From Microvirga terrae (GTDB taxonomy: Bacteria > Pseudomonadota > Alphaproteobacteria > Rhizobiales > Beijerinckiaceae), in the NCBI RefSeq assembly GCF_013307435.2, contig NZ_CP102845.1:1922001-1986000 (forward strand): a DNA stretch of 64,000 bases, in the 5' to 3' direction. The notes below the pieces were generated by a model that was not told the DNA's origin, did no database searches, and saw only the letters and a list, made by a program, of their open reading frames with translations. A program made the translations under genes and the position numbers. Shown piece by piece: positions 8,412-17,174 of this stretch; the stretch's first letter is position 1; every line of letters starts with the position of its first letter.

Positions 8412-9212
8412 CTATCGGCCCGCTGTCGAGAGATGATGCAGGGCGATTCCGCTCGTCGTCGCCACATTGAGCGAGTCGAATCCGCCGCTCATGGGAATGG
8501 ACACGGTTCTGGTCCGGGCCAGCAGGTCCGCCGGCAGGCCGGGGCCCTCGGCCCCGAGGAGCAGGGCGGTCCGCCGGGAGGGCTGGACATGCGAGAGAAT
8601 CTCCCGGCCGGAGGGCGACAGGGAGACCACGTCGAACGAAGCGTCCTGCAGGGCCTGCACCATGGCGTCCGCTGAGGCTACCCGCGTGAAGGGAACCACC
8701 AGGGCGGCGCCGACCGACACCCGGATGGCCTTCCGGTAAAGGGGGTCGCAGGTCTCCTGGTCAAGCAGAACCGCGGCGGCGCCGAACGCCGCCGCATTGC
8801 GGAAGATCCCGCCGACATTGTCATGGTTCGCCAGACCGATCAGGCCCACAACCAGCGCGGTCTCCGGCAATCGCGAAAGCATGTCCCCGACCGGCGGCAG
8901 GGGAGCCCGCTGGGCGACCGCCAGGATGCCCCTGTGGATCGGAAAGCCCACGACGGTGTCCATCACGGCTCGGTTCGCCGTATAGATCGGGACGTCGGGG
9001 GAAAGCTGGTTCAAGGCATCGGCGACGCTCTCCAGGCGGTTCTCCGCCAGCAGGAGCGATTCGACCCGGAAGCGCGACTGTTTCAGGAGGAGCCTCAGCA
9101 CCACTTCCCCTTCCGCGATGAAGCGATGCTGGCGGCCGACGAGATCACGCTCCCGCACGGCGCGGTAGGCCTCGATGCAAGGGTCGTCGGGATCTGTCAC
9201 GGCAATCGGCAT
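8412..9212 (-). CDS. TrmH/SpoU-family RNA 2'-O-methyltransferase
   Basis: This 266-residue protein combines an N-terminal RNA-binding region (RHRFIAEGEVVLRLLL-like) with a C-terminal SPOUT knot domain. Motif 1 is LANHDNVGGIFRNAAAFG, motif 2 is LLLGAEGPGLPADLL, and motif 3 is SLNVATTSGIALH. It should methylate a ribose in rRNA or tRNA using S-adenosylmethionine. The target base cannot be assigned. A second SPOUT enzyme, RlmB, is 6 kb away; they are different subfamilies, not recent duplicates. Confidence 0.88.
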   Translation of the reverse strand: MPIAVTDPDDPCIEAYRAVRERDLVGRQHRFIAEGEVVLRLLLKQSRFRVESLLLAENRLESVADALNQLSPDVPIYTANRAVMDTVVGFPIHRGILAVAQRAPLPPVGDMLSRLPETALVVGLIGLANHDNVGGIFRNAAAFGAAAVLLDQETCDPLYRKAIRVSVGAALVVPFTRVASADAMVQALQDASFDVVSLSPSGREILSHVQPSRRTALLLGAEGPGLPADLLARTRTVSIPMSGGFDSLNVATTSGIALHHLSTAGR

Positions 9213-9295
9213 TGGTTCTCGGCTGATGGAAGGCTTCTCGGGCTTTCGTGTCTGTCTAATGCGGGAATGGGCCTTTGCCTATGCTGGGAGGCTCG

Positions 9296-9320
9296 GGAAC
9301 AACGACTCGGCATTCCGGTT
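9296..9320 (+). promoter_or_regulatory. Possible EcfG-type (general stress) promoter
   Basis: GGAAC at 9296-9300, a 16-base spacer and GGTT at 9317-9320 resemble the alphaproteobacterial EcfG consensus GGAAC-N16/17-CGTT, with one mismatch in the -10 part. It lies ~55 bases upstream of the small membrane-protein gene at 9376. Confidence 0.35.
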
Positions 9321-9375
9321 AGCCCCCTGAGATAGCAGGGATCGCCGGGCGCGGTCCTCCGCAGGGAGACGATCG

Positions 9376-9549
9376 ATGGATTGGGATATTGCCGACGGTT
9401 GGGTATGGGCCTTGGTGATCATCGGCGGGCCATTGCTGATCGGCATCTTCATGGCCGTCTTCAGCCGCCGCCGCAGGCTGACGCAAGCCGAGCGGAAGAT
9501 GGCGGATCAGGCGGCTCACGAGAACTGGGGCAAGGAGCGGGTTCGCTAG
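9376..9549 (+). CDS. Small membrane protein (57 aa)
   Basis: I do not recognise this protein. The frame encodes 57 residues: a short polar N-terminus, one membrane helix (about residues 9-29, WVWALVIIGGPLLIGIFMAV), then a basic stop-transfer run SRRRR and a charged tail ending GKERVR. The arrangement predicts a single-pass inner-membrane protein with its C-terminus in the cytoplasm. ATG 9376 has a GGGAG ribosome site ~9 bases upstream, and codon choice is GC-rich at third positions as in neighbouring genes. A possible EcfG-type promoter precedes it. Confidence 0.65.
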   Translation: MDWDIADGWVWALVIIGGPLLIGIFMAVFSRRRRLTQAERKMADQAAHENWGKERVR

Positions 9550-9626
9550 TCACCGGTCGGGTCCGGTGCGGCGGAAGGCATGATGACGAGCGATGTACGG
9601 GGCGGGGTCTCCGCCTGCCCTGACCT

Positions 9627-9785
9627 TCAGCTGCCCCGCTTCTGATCGGCATCGGTGTCGCGACGCGAGAGTCCGGCGAGTTCTTTCGAGAGCCGGTTCG
9701 TCATCGCGGCGACCACGACCGCAGACGCCACGGCAGCCGAGCCCATTACGTTCAGCAAGATCACATCCACAGGCGCCTCCGTCAT
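9627..9785 (-). CDS. Possible small membrane protein (52 aa)
   Basis: The minus strand has a 52-residue frame with a hydrophobic stretch at residues ~8-28 (VILLNVMGSAAVASAVVVAAM), followed by a polar C-terminus rich in charged residues. It has the layout of a one-pass membrane peptide. The ribosome-binding site is weak (only GAAG-like) and no family is recognised. It faces the small + strand membrane gene, convergently. Confidence 0.35.
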   Translation of the reverse strand: MTEAPVDVILLNVMGSAAVASAVVVAAMTNRLSKELAGLSRRDTDADQKRGS

Positions 9786-10011
9786 GGCTTCGGATGGCGC
9801 AGCCTAGGCCCCGCGGCGGGAAGTCCCGCATGGTCACTCGGGCTACCTCGGCGGGCATTCCGCCGGTCGCCGACTGGGTAGAAGAGCCACGGGGCGCTCC
9901 CGATGATGTGAAGCCGTCCGGGGCGGAAAATGATCGATGACCGCGGCCCGTGCGGAAACAATCGCGCCGCTCGTCCGTCGACAGGAACCTTCAACCATTG
10001 AGGATGCGACG

Positions 10012-10311
10012 ATGAAAGCGATGGCGGTGCCGGTTCTAACGGCATTGATGCTGGCGGGCTCACAGGGCGTTGCCCTGGCTCAGACCAACCCCGCGACGCG
10101 GAGCTGCATGCAGGGCGAGCAGGAGATCGGAGGCGTCTGCCAGCCCCTCACCAGGTCTCCCAACCGGTCGAGCAGCGGCAGCCCGGACTCCGGAAATCCA
10201 GGCAGCACCGGCAGCACGGGTGGAAGCGGCTCGCAGGGCGGTCAGAATTCAGGGGGATCCGGAGGGCAGGGCGGCACCGGATCGTCCGGCGGCGGGAACG
10301 GTAGCAGGTAG
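10012..10311 (+). CDS. Secreted Gly/Ser-rich low-complexity protein
   Basis: This 99-residue protein starts with a clear signal peptide (residues 1-~24, VPVLTALMLAGSQGVALA, cleavage before QT). A short segment with two cysteines follows (CMQGEQEIGGVC), then ~45 residues made almost only of Gly, Ser, Asn, Gln and Thr. The tail is probably disordered. Function is unknown; it may be an envelope or matrix protein. ATG 10012 is preceded by GAGG; a longer frame from 9937 would destroy the signal peptide layout. Confidence 0.65.
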   Translation: MKAMAVPVLTALMLAGSQGVALAQTNPATRSCMQGEQEIGGVCQPLTRSPNRSSSGSPDSGNPGSTGSTGGSGSQGGQNSGGSGGQGGTGSSGGGNGSR

Positions 10312-10356
10312 CCGATATCCCGCCGGGCACATGGCCGGTAAAGGCCGGAATGCGGA

Positions 10357-10379
10357 GAGGGCGCCTCGTCGGCGCCCTC
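10357..10379. terminator. Stem-loop between convergent genes
   Basis: A perfect 9-bp stem (GAGGGCGCC/GGCGCCCTC, 5-base loop) lies between the Gly/Ser-rich gene and the convergent RTX gene. There is no T-run on either strand, so it may be a weak bidirectional terminator or an mRNA-stabilising hairpin. Confidence 0.5.
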
Positions 10380-10387
10380 GGCCATGA

Positions 10388-11176
10388 TCAAAGGACGAAG
10401 TAGCTTTTTGTGATCGACCCGACCTTCTGGAGCGTAAGTTCGAAGTCGGCGAGGCTGTCGCCGTTCACGTCGGCCTCGATATACGACGTGTAGGAGATGC
10501 GACCGTCCTCGTCCTCGCTCTCGAACACGTCGTAGCGGAGTTGTCCCTTCTCGCCCGAGAACTCGGCGGTGCCGATGAACGTGAAGGCCTGATTGCCTGC
10601 GATGCCGGTCTTGGCATCGATCTTCGAGAGATCGATCTTGTCGCCTTGCGATCGCGAGAAGTCGGTGACGACGTCGTTGTTGTAGCCTCTGGAATCAGAC
10701 ACCGACTTGAATACGAACCTGTCGGCTCCCTTCCCGCCCGACAGCCAATCGGCACCGCCGCCGCCGGTCAACGTGTCGTTGCCATTGTAGCCGCTGAGGG
10801 AATCGTCGAACCTGCCGCCGGTGATCTCATCCCGGCCCGAGAGAGCCGAACGGAGGATCTTGAGATCGTCCGCGGTCGAGTACGTGGAGGCCGCGTCGAC
10901 GAGCTTCGTGACGGCGATGTTGACTCCGGTCAGAGAGGCGACCTTTCGTCCCCCGTCGACGCCGGTGTATCCGGTCACCGTCCCGCCGGACGGAATGCCA
11001 TCGGGCGTGTAGGTGAAGCCGTGTCCGTCGAATTTGTCCCAGGACCGCTTCAACGTGCCGTAGACGGCCTTGAATGTCGTCGACGAGCGCTCGAAGCTGT
11101 CAGCGCCCACCAGGTTGCTCAGATCAAAAAGATACGGCTGAAACCCGTAGGTTCCAGACCAGGTGAATTTGGCCAT
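10388..11176 (-). CDS. Small RTX calcium-binding secreted protein
   Basis: This 262-residue protein has an unrecognised N-terminal ~110 residues, RTX nonapeptides at ~118-152 (GGRFDDSLSGYNGNDTLTGG and further), and a C-terminal domain of ~110 residues ending KSYFVL. A signal peptide is absent. Together these indicate type I secretion and calcium-driven folding. The last residues resemble those of the large RTX protein at 2346 (DFFVI), so both may use one exporter encoded elsewhere. ATG 11176 is preceded by GGGGGTG; the upstream extension to 11332 is unsupported. The N-terminal sequence differs from the large RTX protein, so they are not simple duplicates. Confidence 0.82.
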   Translation of the reverse strand: MAKFTWSGTYGFQPYLFDLSNLVGADSFERSSTTFKAVYGTLKRSWDKFDGHGFTYTPDGIPSGGTVTGYTGVDGGRKVASLTGVNIAVTKLVDAASTYSTADDLKILRSALSGRDEITGGRFDDSLSGYNGNDTLTGGGGADWLSGGKGADRFVFKSVSDSRGYNNDVVTDFSRSQGDKIDLSKIDAKTGIAGNQAFTFIGTAEFSGEKGQLRYDVFESEDEDGRISYTSYIEADVNGDSLADFELTLQKVGSITKSYFVL

Positions 11177-11338
11177 GACTACACCCCCCATTCCGTAACG
11201 TAAGATTCGGATTCTGAACCTGTAATCGGAAAGTCTGAAAGCACCCATAACGGGTCCGTGCATCCACACCTCGTCTGTGAGGAGCGGTCCATCGCCTGCG
11301 AGCCCTCGGCGGGGCCTCGCCTCGATCTGCACGACCCG

Positions 11339-11364
11339 GGAATAACCGCCCTCCCTCGATCGTT
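11339..11364 (+). promoter_or_regulatory. Possible EcfG-type (general stress) promoter
   Basis: GGAAT (11339-11343), a 17-base spacer and CGTT (11361-11364) match the EcfG consensus GGAAC-N16/17-CGTT except for one base. The putative start would lie ~25 bases upstream of the small frame at 11394. Confidence 0.35.
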
Positions 11365-11393
11365 ATCCTAATCCGTTACGATGGGGGCATACG

Positions 11394-11501
11394 ATGAATG
11401 CCGACGACACGCGATCGCTTTGGCTTGCCTTGCTGGCTGCGCTCGGGCTGAGTTTCCTGGCCTTGCTGGTTGCCGTGTATCTGAGCGTCGTCATGAACTG
11501 A
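11394..11501 (+). CDS. Tiny membrane protein (35 aa)
   Basis: The frame encodes 35 residues: eight polar residues (MNADDTRS) and then a hydrophobic helix (LWLALLAALGLSFLALLVAV) reaching almost to the C-terminus. A GGGGG ribosome site lies ~6 bases before the ATG and an EcfG-like promoter lies upstream. No homologue is known to me. Single-pass membrane peptides of this size are often regulatory or stress-linked, but that is only an inference. Confidence 0.45.
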   Translation: MNADDTRSLWLALLAALGLSFLALLVAVYLSVVMN

Positions 11502-11696
11502 GGCGCTTTCGACGCGATCGTTGGCATTGCGCTACGGCCTGCCTCGGGTCCCTCATCGACCCGCGGGATGAAGGCGTTTGGCCGATCGTGCTGCCGTGGT
11601 CGCGCCCCGTCAGGCGCGCCTCGACGCCTGTCGACGGGCGCATGGCGTCCGAAATTTCCGTGAATGCCGAAGGGTTTGCTGCCCGTCGAAGGGATG

Positions 11697-11771
11697 TGGT
11701 GCCGGTGGAGAGGATCGAACTCCCGACCTTCGGTTTACAAAACCGCTGCACTACCGCTGTGCTACACCGGC
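11697..11771 (-). tRNA. tRNA-Thr (anticodon TGT)
   Basis: Read on the minus strand, the sequence begins GCCGGTGTAGC and ends CACCGGC-A-CCA. Acceptor stem pairing is complete, the D-arm is GCACAGCGGTAGTGC, the anticodon loop is TTTGTAA (anticodon TGT), and the T-arm is GTTCGATCC. The CCA end is encoded. It decodes ACN threonine codons, mainly ACA. Confidence 0.93.
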
Positions 11772-11911
11772 CGACGTCACAGGTGCTCAGGTAGCAGTCC
11801 GGGAGGCGGGACGCAAGTTCCACACAAACGTAAATATTAAGTGTCCTGGCACACCGAAACCAACCCCGAATTCTGGAATTGTCTGGAAAACCTGATCACG
11901 GAGTTGGTGTC

Positions 11912-12244
11912 ATGAAGACCTCAGGGGCTTCCGCTCGTAGACGATTTTCGCCGCTCGGCGGCGGTCTGAAAATCATGGCCGTTCTGGCCGTTTCATTGGG
12001 CTTCGGTTTCGCCGCGCAGCGCACGGATGCCGCTCATGCGGGTCACGGCGTGGCGGCCAAGCCCAACCGACAGATGGAAGCGTCGGTACGGGAGCCGGTG
12101 ACCCCGGTTGCCGCGAAGGATGTGGAGATCACGTCGTCCATCGAGACGAGATCGCCGGACAACGGGACCTGCAGCATTTCCCGCAAGCGCCTTTTCGTCG
12201 AGGGCGAGGGTTGGATCGTCCGTCGCGTGACGACCTGCTACTGA
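11912..12244 (+). CDS. Hypothetical exported protein
   Basis: This 110-residue protein has a basic N-terminus (RRRF) and a hydrophobic segment at ~20-36 (LKIMAVLAVSLGFGFAA) that looks like a signal peptide or membrane anchor. The ~70-residue polar remainder ends with two cysteines (NGTCSISRKRLFVEGEGWIVRRVTTCY). The spacing of Cys87 and Cys109 would allow a disulfide in the periplasm. I do not recognise the family. A strong terminator follows the gene directly. Confidence 0.65.
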   Translation: MKTSGASARRRFSPLGGGLKIMAVLAVSLGFGFAAQRTDAAHAGHGVAAKPNRQMEASVREPVTPVAAKDVEITSSIETRSPDNGTCSISRKRLFVEGEGWIVRRVTTCY

Positions 12245-12270
12245 GACGGTCCGGCTGCCAGGGCCAAATG

Positions 12271-12298
12271 AAAAGCCCCGCCTCTCGGCGGGGCTTTC
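12271..12298. terminator. Rho-independent terminator
   Basis: The hairpin AAAGCCCCGCC / GGCGGGGCTTT has a 4-base loop and A/T runs on both sides. It can work for the + strand exported-protein gene and for the convergent MFS gene. Confidence 0.85.
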
Positions 12299-12319
12299 CT
12301 CGTAGAACCGTCGGAAGGA

Positions 12320-14038
12320 TTATCGGCGTGTGCCGACGCCTTCGAACGTCATGATGTCCCGGTCCTTCGTTTCCGGCACGAACAGGAGGCCGACCACGAA
12401 GGTTACCAGGGCGATCACGATCGGGTACCAGAGGCCGTAATAGATGTCGCCCGTGGCCGCCACCATCGCGAAGGCGGTCGGAGGCAGCAGGCCGCCGAAC
12501 CAGCCGTTGGCGATGTGGTAGGGCAGGGACATCGCCGTGTAGCGGATGCGGGTGGGGAAGAACTCTACCAGAGCCGCGGCGATCGGGCCGTACACCATCG
12601 TGACGTAGATCACGAAGATGGTCAGGATGCCGATGGCCTTGAGCGCCTGAGCGTTCCCGAGAGCGTTGAAGAACCCGCTGACCTTCAGGATGCTTGGATC
12701 GCCGGCCTTCGGATAGCCGGCCGCCGCAGCGGCCTCGCTGAAGGCCGTGATGTTGGCCGGAACCGCCGGCGCGATGGGCGCCTCGGTGCCGTTGAACGTC
12801 ACCTTGACGGGGGAGCCGGCCGCGGCCGGAACGAGCTCGTACTTGATGGCCGCGCGGGCCAGGGCCACGCGAGCCACGTCGCACGGGGCCGTGAAGCTCC
12901 GGATGCCCACCGGATCGAACACGGAGCCGCAGGTGGCGGGATCAGCCACGACCTGGACTTTGGCGGTCTCGAGCGCCTGGGCCAACCGTGGGCTGACGAC
13001 GTTCGTGAGGGCGCCGAAGAGCGGGAAGTAGGTGATCGCCGCAATCAGGCAGCCGCCGAGAATCACCGGCTTGCGGCCGATCTTGTCGGACAGGGCGCCG
13101 AAGATCACGAAACCGGCCGTTCCGAGGATCAGCGACCAGGCGATCAGCACGTTCGAGGAGAGCAGATCGACCTTCAGGATGCTCTGGATGAAGAACAGGG
13201 CGTAGAACTGCCCCGTGTACCACACCACGGCCTGGCCGATGGCAAGGCCGACCAGGGCGATCAGCACCATCTTGAGGTTGCTCCACTGGCCGAAGGCTTC
13301 CTTCAGCGGGGCCTTCGACTGCGTGCCTTCTTCCTTCATCTTCTTGAAGGCCGGCGATTCGTTCATCTGGAGACGGATCCAGACCGAGATGCCGAGCAGC
13401 ACGACCGAGAGCAGGAACGGAATGCGCCAGCCGGCGATCGGCCAGCCCTCACCGGTCTGAAAGCCCTGCTCGCCCATCCAGGTGCGCAGCACGAGGATCA
13501 CCACCAGGGACAGGAGCAGGCCGACCGTGGCCGTGATCTGGATGAAGCTGGTGTAGAAGCCGCGGCGGCCCACCGGGGCGTGTTCGGCCACATAGACGGC
13601 GGCACCGCCGTATTCCCCGCCGAGCGCCAGGCCCTGGAGCATGCGCAGCGCGATCAGGACCACCGGGGCGATCCAGCCGATCTGGTTGTAGCTGGGGAGC
13701 AGGCCCACGAGGAAGGTCGAGCAGCCCATAATCAGGATGGTGACCAGGAAGGTGTATTTCCGGCCGACGAGGTCGCCGATGCGGCCAAACACGATGGCCC
13801 CGAACGGACGCACCAGGAAGCCGGCCGCGAAGGCCAGCAGGGCGAAGACGTTACGGGTCGTCACGTCGAAGGCGGAGAAGAACTGCGCGCCGATGATCGT
13901 GGCGAGCGAGCCGTAAAGGTAGAAGTCGTACCATTCGAAGACGGTACCGAGAGAGGAGGCCAGAATGACCTTCTTTTCCTCCCGCGTCATCGGCCGCGTC
14001 GCGGCGGCCGAATGAGGCGTGGTAGTTGCTGTTGCCAT
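12320..14038 (-). CDS. MFS transporter, metabolite:H+ symporter (MHS) type
   Basis: This 572-residue inner-membrane protein has the 12-helix MFS pattern. MHS-family signs are SSLGTVFEWYDFYLYG in helix 1, the loop GRIGDLVGRKYTF, and GGEYGGAAVYVAEHAP in helix 4-5. It probably imports an organic acid or compatible solute with protons; the substrate is not predictable. It is longer than the usual ~430-450 residues because of a ~120-residue polar insert (about residues 380-500, between two C-half helices) with two cysteines (ADPATCGSVF, TAPCDVAR). ATG 14038 is preceded by GGAAGG. It stands alone and ends at a bidirectional terminator. Confidence 0.88.
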   Translation of the reverse strand: MATATTTPHSAAATRPMTREEKKVILASSLGTVFEWYDFYLYGSLATIIGAQFFSAFDVTTRNVFALLAFAAGFLVRPFGAIVFGRIGDLVGRKYTFLVTILIMGCSTFLVGLLPSYNQIGWIAPVVLIALRMLQGLALGGEYGGAAVYVAEHAPVGRRGFYTSFIQITATVGLLLSLVVILVLRTWMGEQGFQTGEGWPIAGWRIPFLLSVVLLGISVWIRLQMNESPAFKKMKEEGTQSKAPLKEAFGQWSNLKMVLIALVGLAIGQAVVWYTGQFYALFFIQSILKVDLLSSNVLIAWSLILGTAGFVIFGALSDKIGRKPVILGGCLIAAITYFPLFGALTNVVSPRLAQALETAKVQVVADPATCGSVFDPVGIRSFTAPCDVARVALARAAIKYELVPAAAGSPVKVTFNGTEAPIAPAVPANITAFSEAAAAAGYPKAGDPSILKVSGFFNALGNAQALKAIGILTIFVIYVTMVYGPIAAALVEFFPTRIRYTAMSLPYHIANGWFGGLLPPTAFAMVAATGDIYYGLWYPIVIALVTFVVGLLFVPETKDRDIMTFEGVGTRR

Positions 14039-14275
14039 AGGGTTCCCTTCCATTCGTATGCCCGGTGATCCGGGTTCTTGGCCGCAGGCCTGTCGGGCAG
14101 GCTCTGGGCCGAGGCCTCGTGACTGCGACAGGCAGTCAAGAATTCCATCGAACGGGAGGCTAACTCCGGCCTTTCTTTCCACAATTCACAATTGGTATTT
14201 GCGACTTCCGTCTAAGAAGTCTCGCGGCTAGGGGAATCCATCAACAGTCGCAGATACTTAGGGGAACGCTCGGCT

Positions 14276-15100
14276 TTACTTCCGAGCGCCCCTGGAAGCT
14301 CCTTTGACCACAGCATAAAGGCAGATCGCGGCGGCGTTGGAAACGTTCAGGCTCTTGATCGCGCCCGGCATGTCGAGCCGGCCGATGACGTCGCAGCACT
14401 CCCGCGTCCTCTGACGCAGTCCCTTGCCCTCCGACCCCAGCACGAGCACTACGGGCAGGTCGATCTCGACCTCGTCCAGACTCGCGTCGCCGGAGGAATC
14501 GAGTCCGATTCTCTGGAAGCCGCGCTCGCCCAGCGCCGTCAGCGTGTCTCCGAGGTTGCGCACGATCATGAAGGGCACGTGCTCGAGACCGCCGGACGCG
14601 GACTTGGCCAGCACGCCCGTGGCAGCCGGGCTGTGCCGGGCCGTGGTGATGATCGCCTCCACGTCGAAAGCGGCGGCCGTGCGGACGATGGCCCCGACAT
14701 TGTGCGGATCGGTGATCTGGTCGAGGGCCAGGACCACCCGCTTGCCGCTCAGGGTATCGACCGAGGGCGAGGGCAGGGGATCGGCCTCGGCATAGAGGCC
14801 CTGATGCACCGCGTCCGGCTCCAGGAGGCGGTTGATCTCGTCCGGTCGGACGATCTCAGGTTCGATAGGCAGCGGCGCCTCCAGCTCCTCGCTCAGGCGC
14901 CTGGCGGAGTTTTCGGTGGCCAGGAGGCGTCGAATCGTCCGCTTTCCGTTGCGCAGGGCTTCGACGACGGGATGGAAGCCATAGAGGATCGTGGTGTCGA
15001 TCTCGAAATTCGGTCGTCTGGCCTGGGGATCGCGGCGACCGGATTTTCCATGTGGGCGCTGGAATCTCGGCTTGCGGGAGTGGGGCGGGCGGTCGCTCAT
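14276..15100 (-). CDS. rlmB: 23S rRNA Gm2251-type 2'-O-methyltransferase RlmB
   Basis: This 274-residue protein starts with a basic Arg/Pro-rich tail (~1-35). It has the RlmB/TrmH N-terminal substrate domain opening with LYGFHPVVEALRNGKR, then the SPOUT domain with LDQITDPHNVGAIVRTAAAF, VLGSEGKGLRQRTRECCD and SLNVSNAAAICLYAV. RlmB dimers methylate the ribose of G2251 in the 23S P-loop. I chose ATG 15100; a 94-codon in-frame extension overlaps the tRNA-Tyr and tRNA-Gly region and is not coding. Confidence 0.9.
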   Translation of the reverse strand: MSDRPPHSRKPRFQRPHGKSGRRDPQARRPNFEIDTTILYGFHPVVEALRNGKRTIRRLLATENSARRLSEELEAPLPIEPEIVRPDEINRLLEPDAVHQGLYAEADPLPSPSVDTLSGKRVVLALDQITDPHNVGAIVRTAAAFDVEAIITTARHSPAATGVLAKSASGGLEHVPFMIVRNLGDTLTALGERGFQRIGLDSSGDASLDEVEIDLPVVLVLGSEGKGLRQRTRECCDVIGRLDMPGAIKSLNVSNAAAICLYAVVKGASRGARK

Positions 15101-15187
15101 GCTGTTTGGATCTCGTGTAGTGACGCAAGGCGGCATAGCACAGAGCGGGCCGGTCCACGACCCGTCCGATTTCGTTGAGCTTTGAGG

Positions 15188-15216
15188 TTGACACCGGCCA
15201 TGCAGGTCACCATAAG
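15188..15216 (+). promoter_or_regulatory. Sigma-70-type promoter of the tRNA-Tyr/tRNA-Gly unit
   Basis: TTGACA (15188-15193), a 17-base spacer and CATAAG (15211-15216) form a strong housekeeping promoter about 70 bases upstream of tRNA-Tyr. Transcription could run on through tRNA-Gly into tuf. Confidence 0.7.
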
Positions 15217-15292
15217 AGCGCCACGGAGCGCTCGGCCTCGCCAGGCGCTCTGCAGAACAGCCTCGGCGTTTTGCGTTCGGGTTGGGTCTCAA

Positions 15293-15377
15293 GGGGGAAT
15301 GTCCCGAGCGGCAAAGGGGGCGGACTGTAAATCCGCTGGCTATGCCTTCGTAGGTTCGAGTCCTACTTCCCCCACCA
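15293..15377 (+). tRNA. tRNA-Tyr (anticodon GTA)
   Basis: This is a type II tRNA of 85 bases including CCA. The acceptor stem is GGGGGAA/TTCCCCC, the anticodon stem-loop is CGGACTGTAAATCCG (anticodon GTA), the long variable arm is GGCTATGCC, and the T-arm is GTTCGAGTC. It is followed closely by tRNA-Gly and tuf, a classical tyrT-glyT-tuf arrangement. Confidence 0.95.
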
Positions 15378-15394
15378 CCCAATCAGAAGGGCAT

Positions 15395-15468
15395 GCGGGT
15401 GTAGCTCAATGGTAGAGCAGCAGCCTTCCAAGCTGAATACGAGGGTTCGATTCCCTTCACCCGCTCCA
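15395..15468 (+). tRNA. tRNA-Gly (anticodon TCC)
   Basis: This 74-base gene includes CCA. The acceptor stem is GCGGGTG/CACCCGC, the D-arm GCTCAATGGTAGAGC, the anticodon loop CTTCCAA (anticodon TCC) and the T-arm GTTCGATTC. It decodes GGA/GGG glycine codons. Confidence 0.95.
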
Positions 15469-15621
15469 CCTTCCGCGACGCGACCAGCCCAGCTTGTATT
15501 TTTGGCCCCGAGCGCCTTTATACAGGCCGAACCCGCCCGGTGAGGATGTGCGTGACGGTTCTCTCCATGGCAGGCCCATGGAGCGGGTTATCAGGCACAA
15601 GGTTTTGCAATATCGAAATTG

Positions 15622-15654
15622 GCTCTTGCACAAAGAGCCTAACCGCAATATCGG
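15622..15654 (+). promoter_or_regulatory. Candidate tuf promoter / leader element
   Basis: TTGCAC (15626-15631) and TATCGG (15649-15654) are separated by 17 bases, ~45 bases before the tuf start. The -35 lies inside a small hairpin GGCTCTT-GCAC-AAAGAGCC, and the 9-mer GCAATATCG occurs at 15607-15615 and again at 15645-15653. Upstream, CTCCATGG and CCATGGAG form another perfect hairpin (loop CAGGC). The sequences are clear; promoter activity is a guess. Confidence 0.35.
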
Positions 15655-15699
15655 ACGCCCCTGGGTTTTTTGTTCCTGGCCTATGCAAGGTAGAGATCA

Positions 15700-16890
<1,191 letters not shown>

Positions 16891-16898
16891 TACCGATC

Positions 16899-16922
16899 CA
16901 GGTGGCGGGATCCCGCCACCTG
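16899..16922 (+). terminator. Perfect palindrome after tuf copy 1
   Basis: Bases 16899-16922 form a perfect 12+12 inverted repeat (CAGGTGGCGGGA with its complement) directly after the tuf stop and 11 bases before tRNA-Trp. There is no T-run, so it may be a processing site or a partial terminator separating tuf mRNA from tRNA-Trp. Confidence 0.55.
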
Positions 16923-16933
16923 TTGACCGCCGG

Positions 16934-17010
16934 AGGAGTGTAGCTCAATCGGCTAGAGCACCGGTCTCCAAAACCGGGGGTTGGGGGTTCGAGTCCCTCC
17001 ACTCCTGCCA
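16934..17010 (+). tRNA. tRNA-Trp (anticodon CCA)
   Basis: This 77-base gene includes CCA. The acceptor stem is AGGAGTG/CACTCCT, the D-arm GCTCAATCGGCTAGAGC, the anticodon stem-loop CCGGTCTCCAAAACCGG (anticodon CCA) and the T-arm GTTCGAGTC. The tuf-tRNA-Trp-secE-nusG order is widely conserved in proteobacteria. Confidence 0.96.
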
Positions 17011-17070
17011 GCGGTCGACAAAGCGGGCGTTTTGCGTTAGAGAGGCGCCCCGTAGATGGTTTGAACAGGT

Positions 17071-17100
17071 GGCGCGAGGCTCGAAAAGCAGCCTCGCGCC
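17071..17100 (+). terminator. Strong stem-loop between tRNA-Trp and secE
   Basis: A perfect 11-bp stem (GGCGCGAGGCT/AGCCTCGCGCC, 8-base loop) is followed by CCTTCAATTT. It fits a terminator or attenuator after tRNA-Trp, in front of the secE operon. Confidence 0.6.
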
Positions 17101-17174
17101 CCTTCAATTTGGGCTCAAGCATGCCCATAGAGGACGTTCGCAGCCTCCCTCAAGGTGATGTGGACGTTAAGGAA

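Noticed and set aside
12515..14068. 517-codon + strand frame opposite the MFS transporter
   Set aside because: Charged, motif-free translation; the opposite strand encodes a clear 12-helix transporter.
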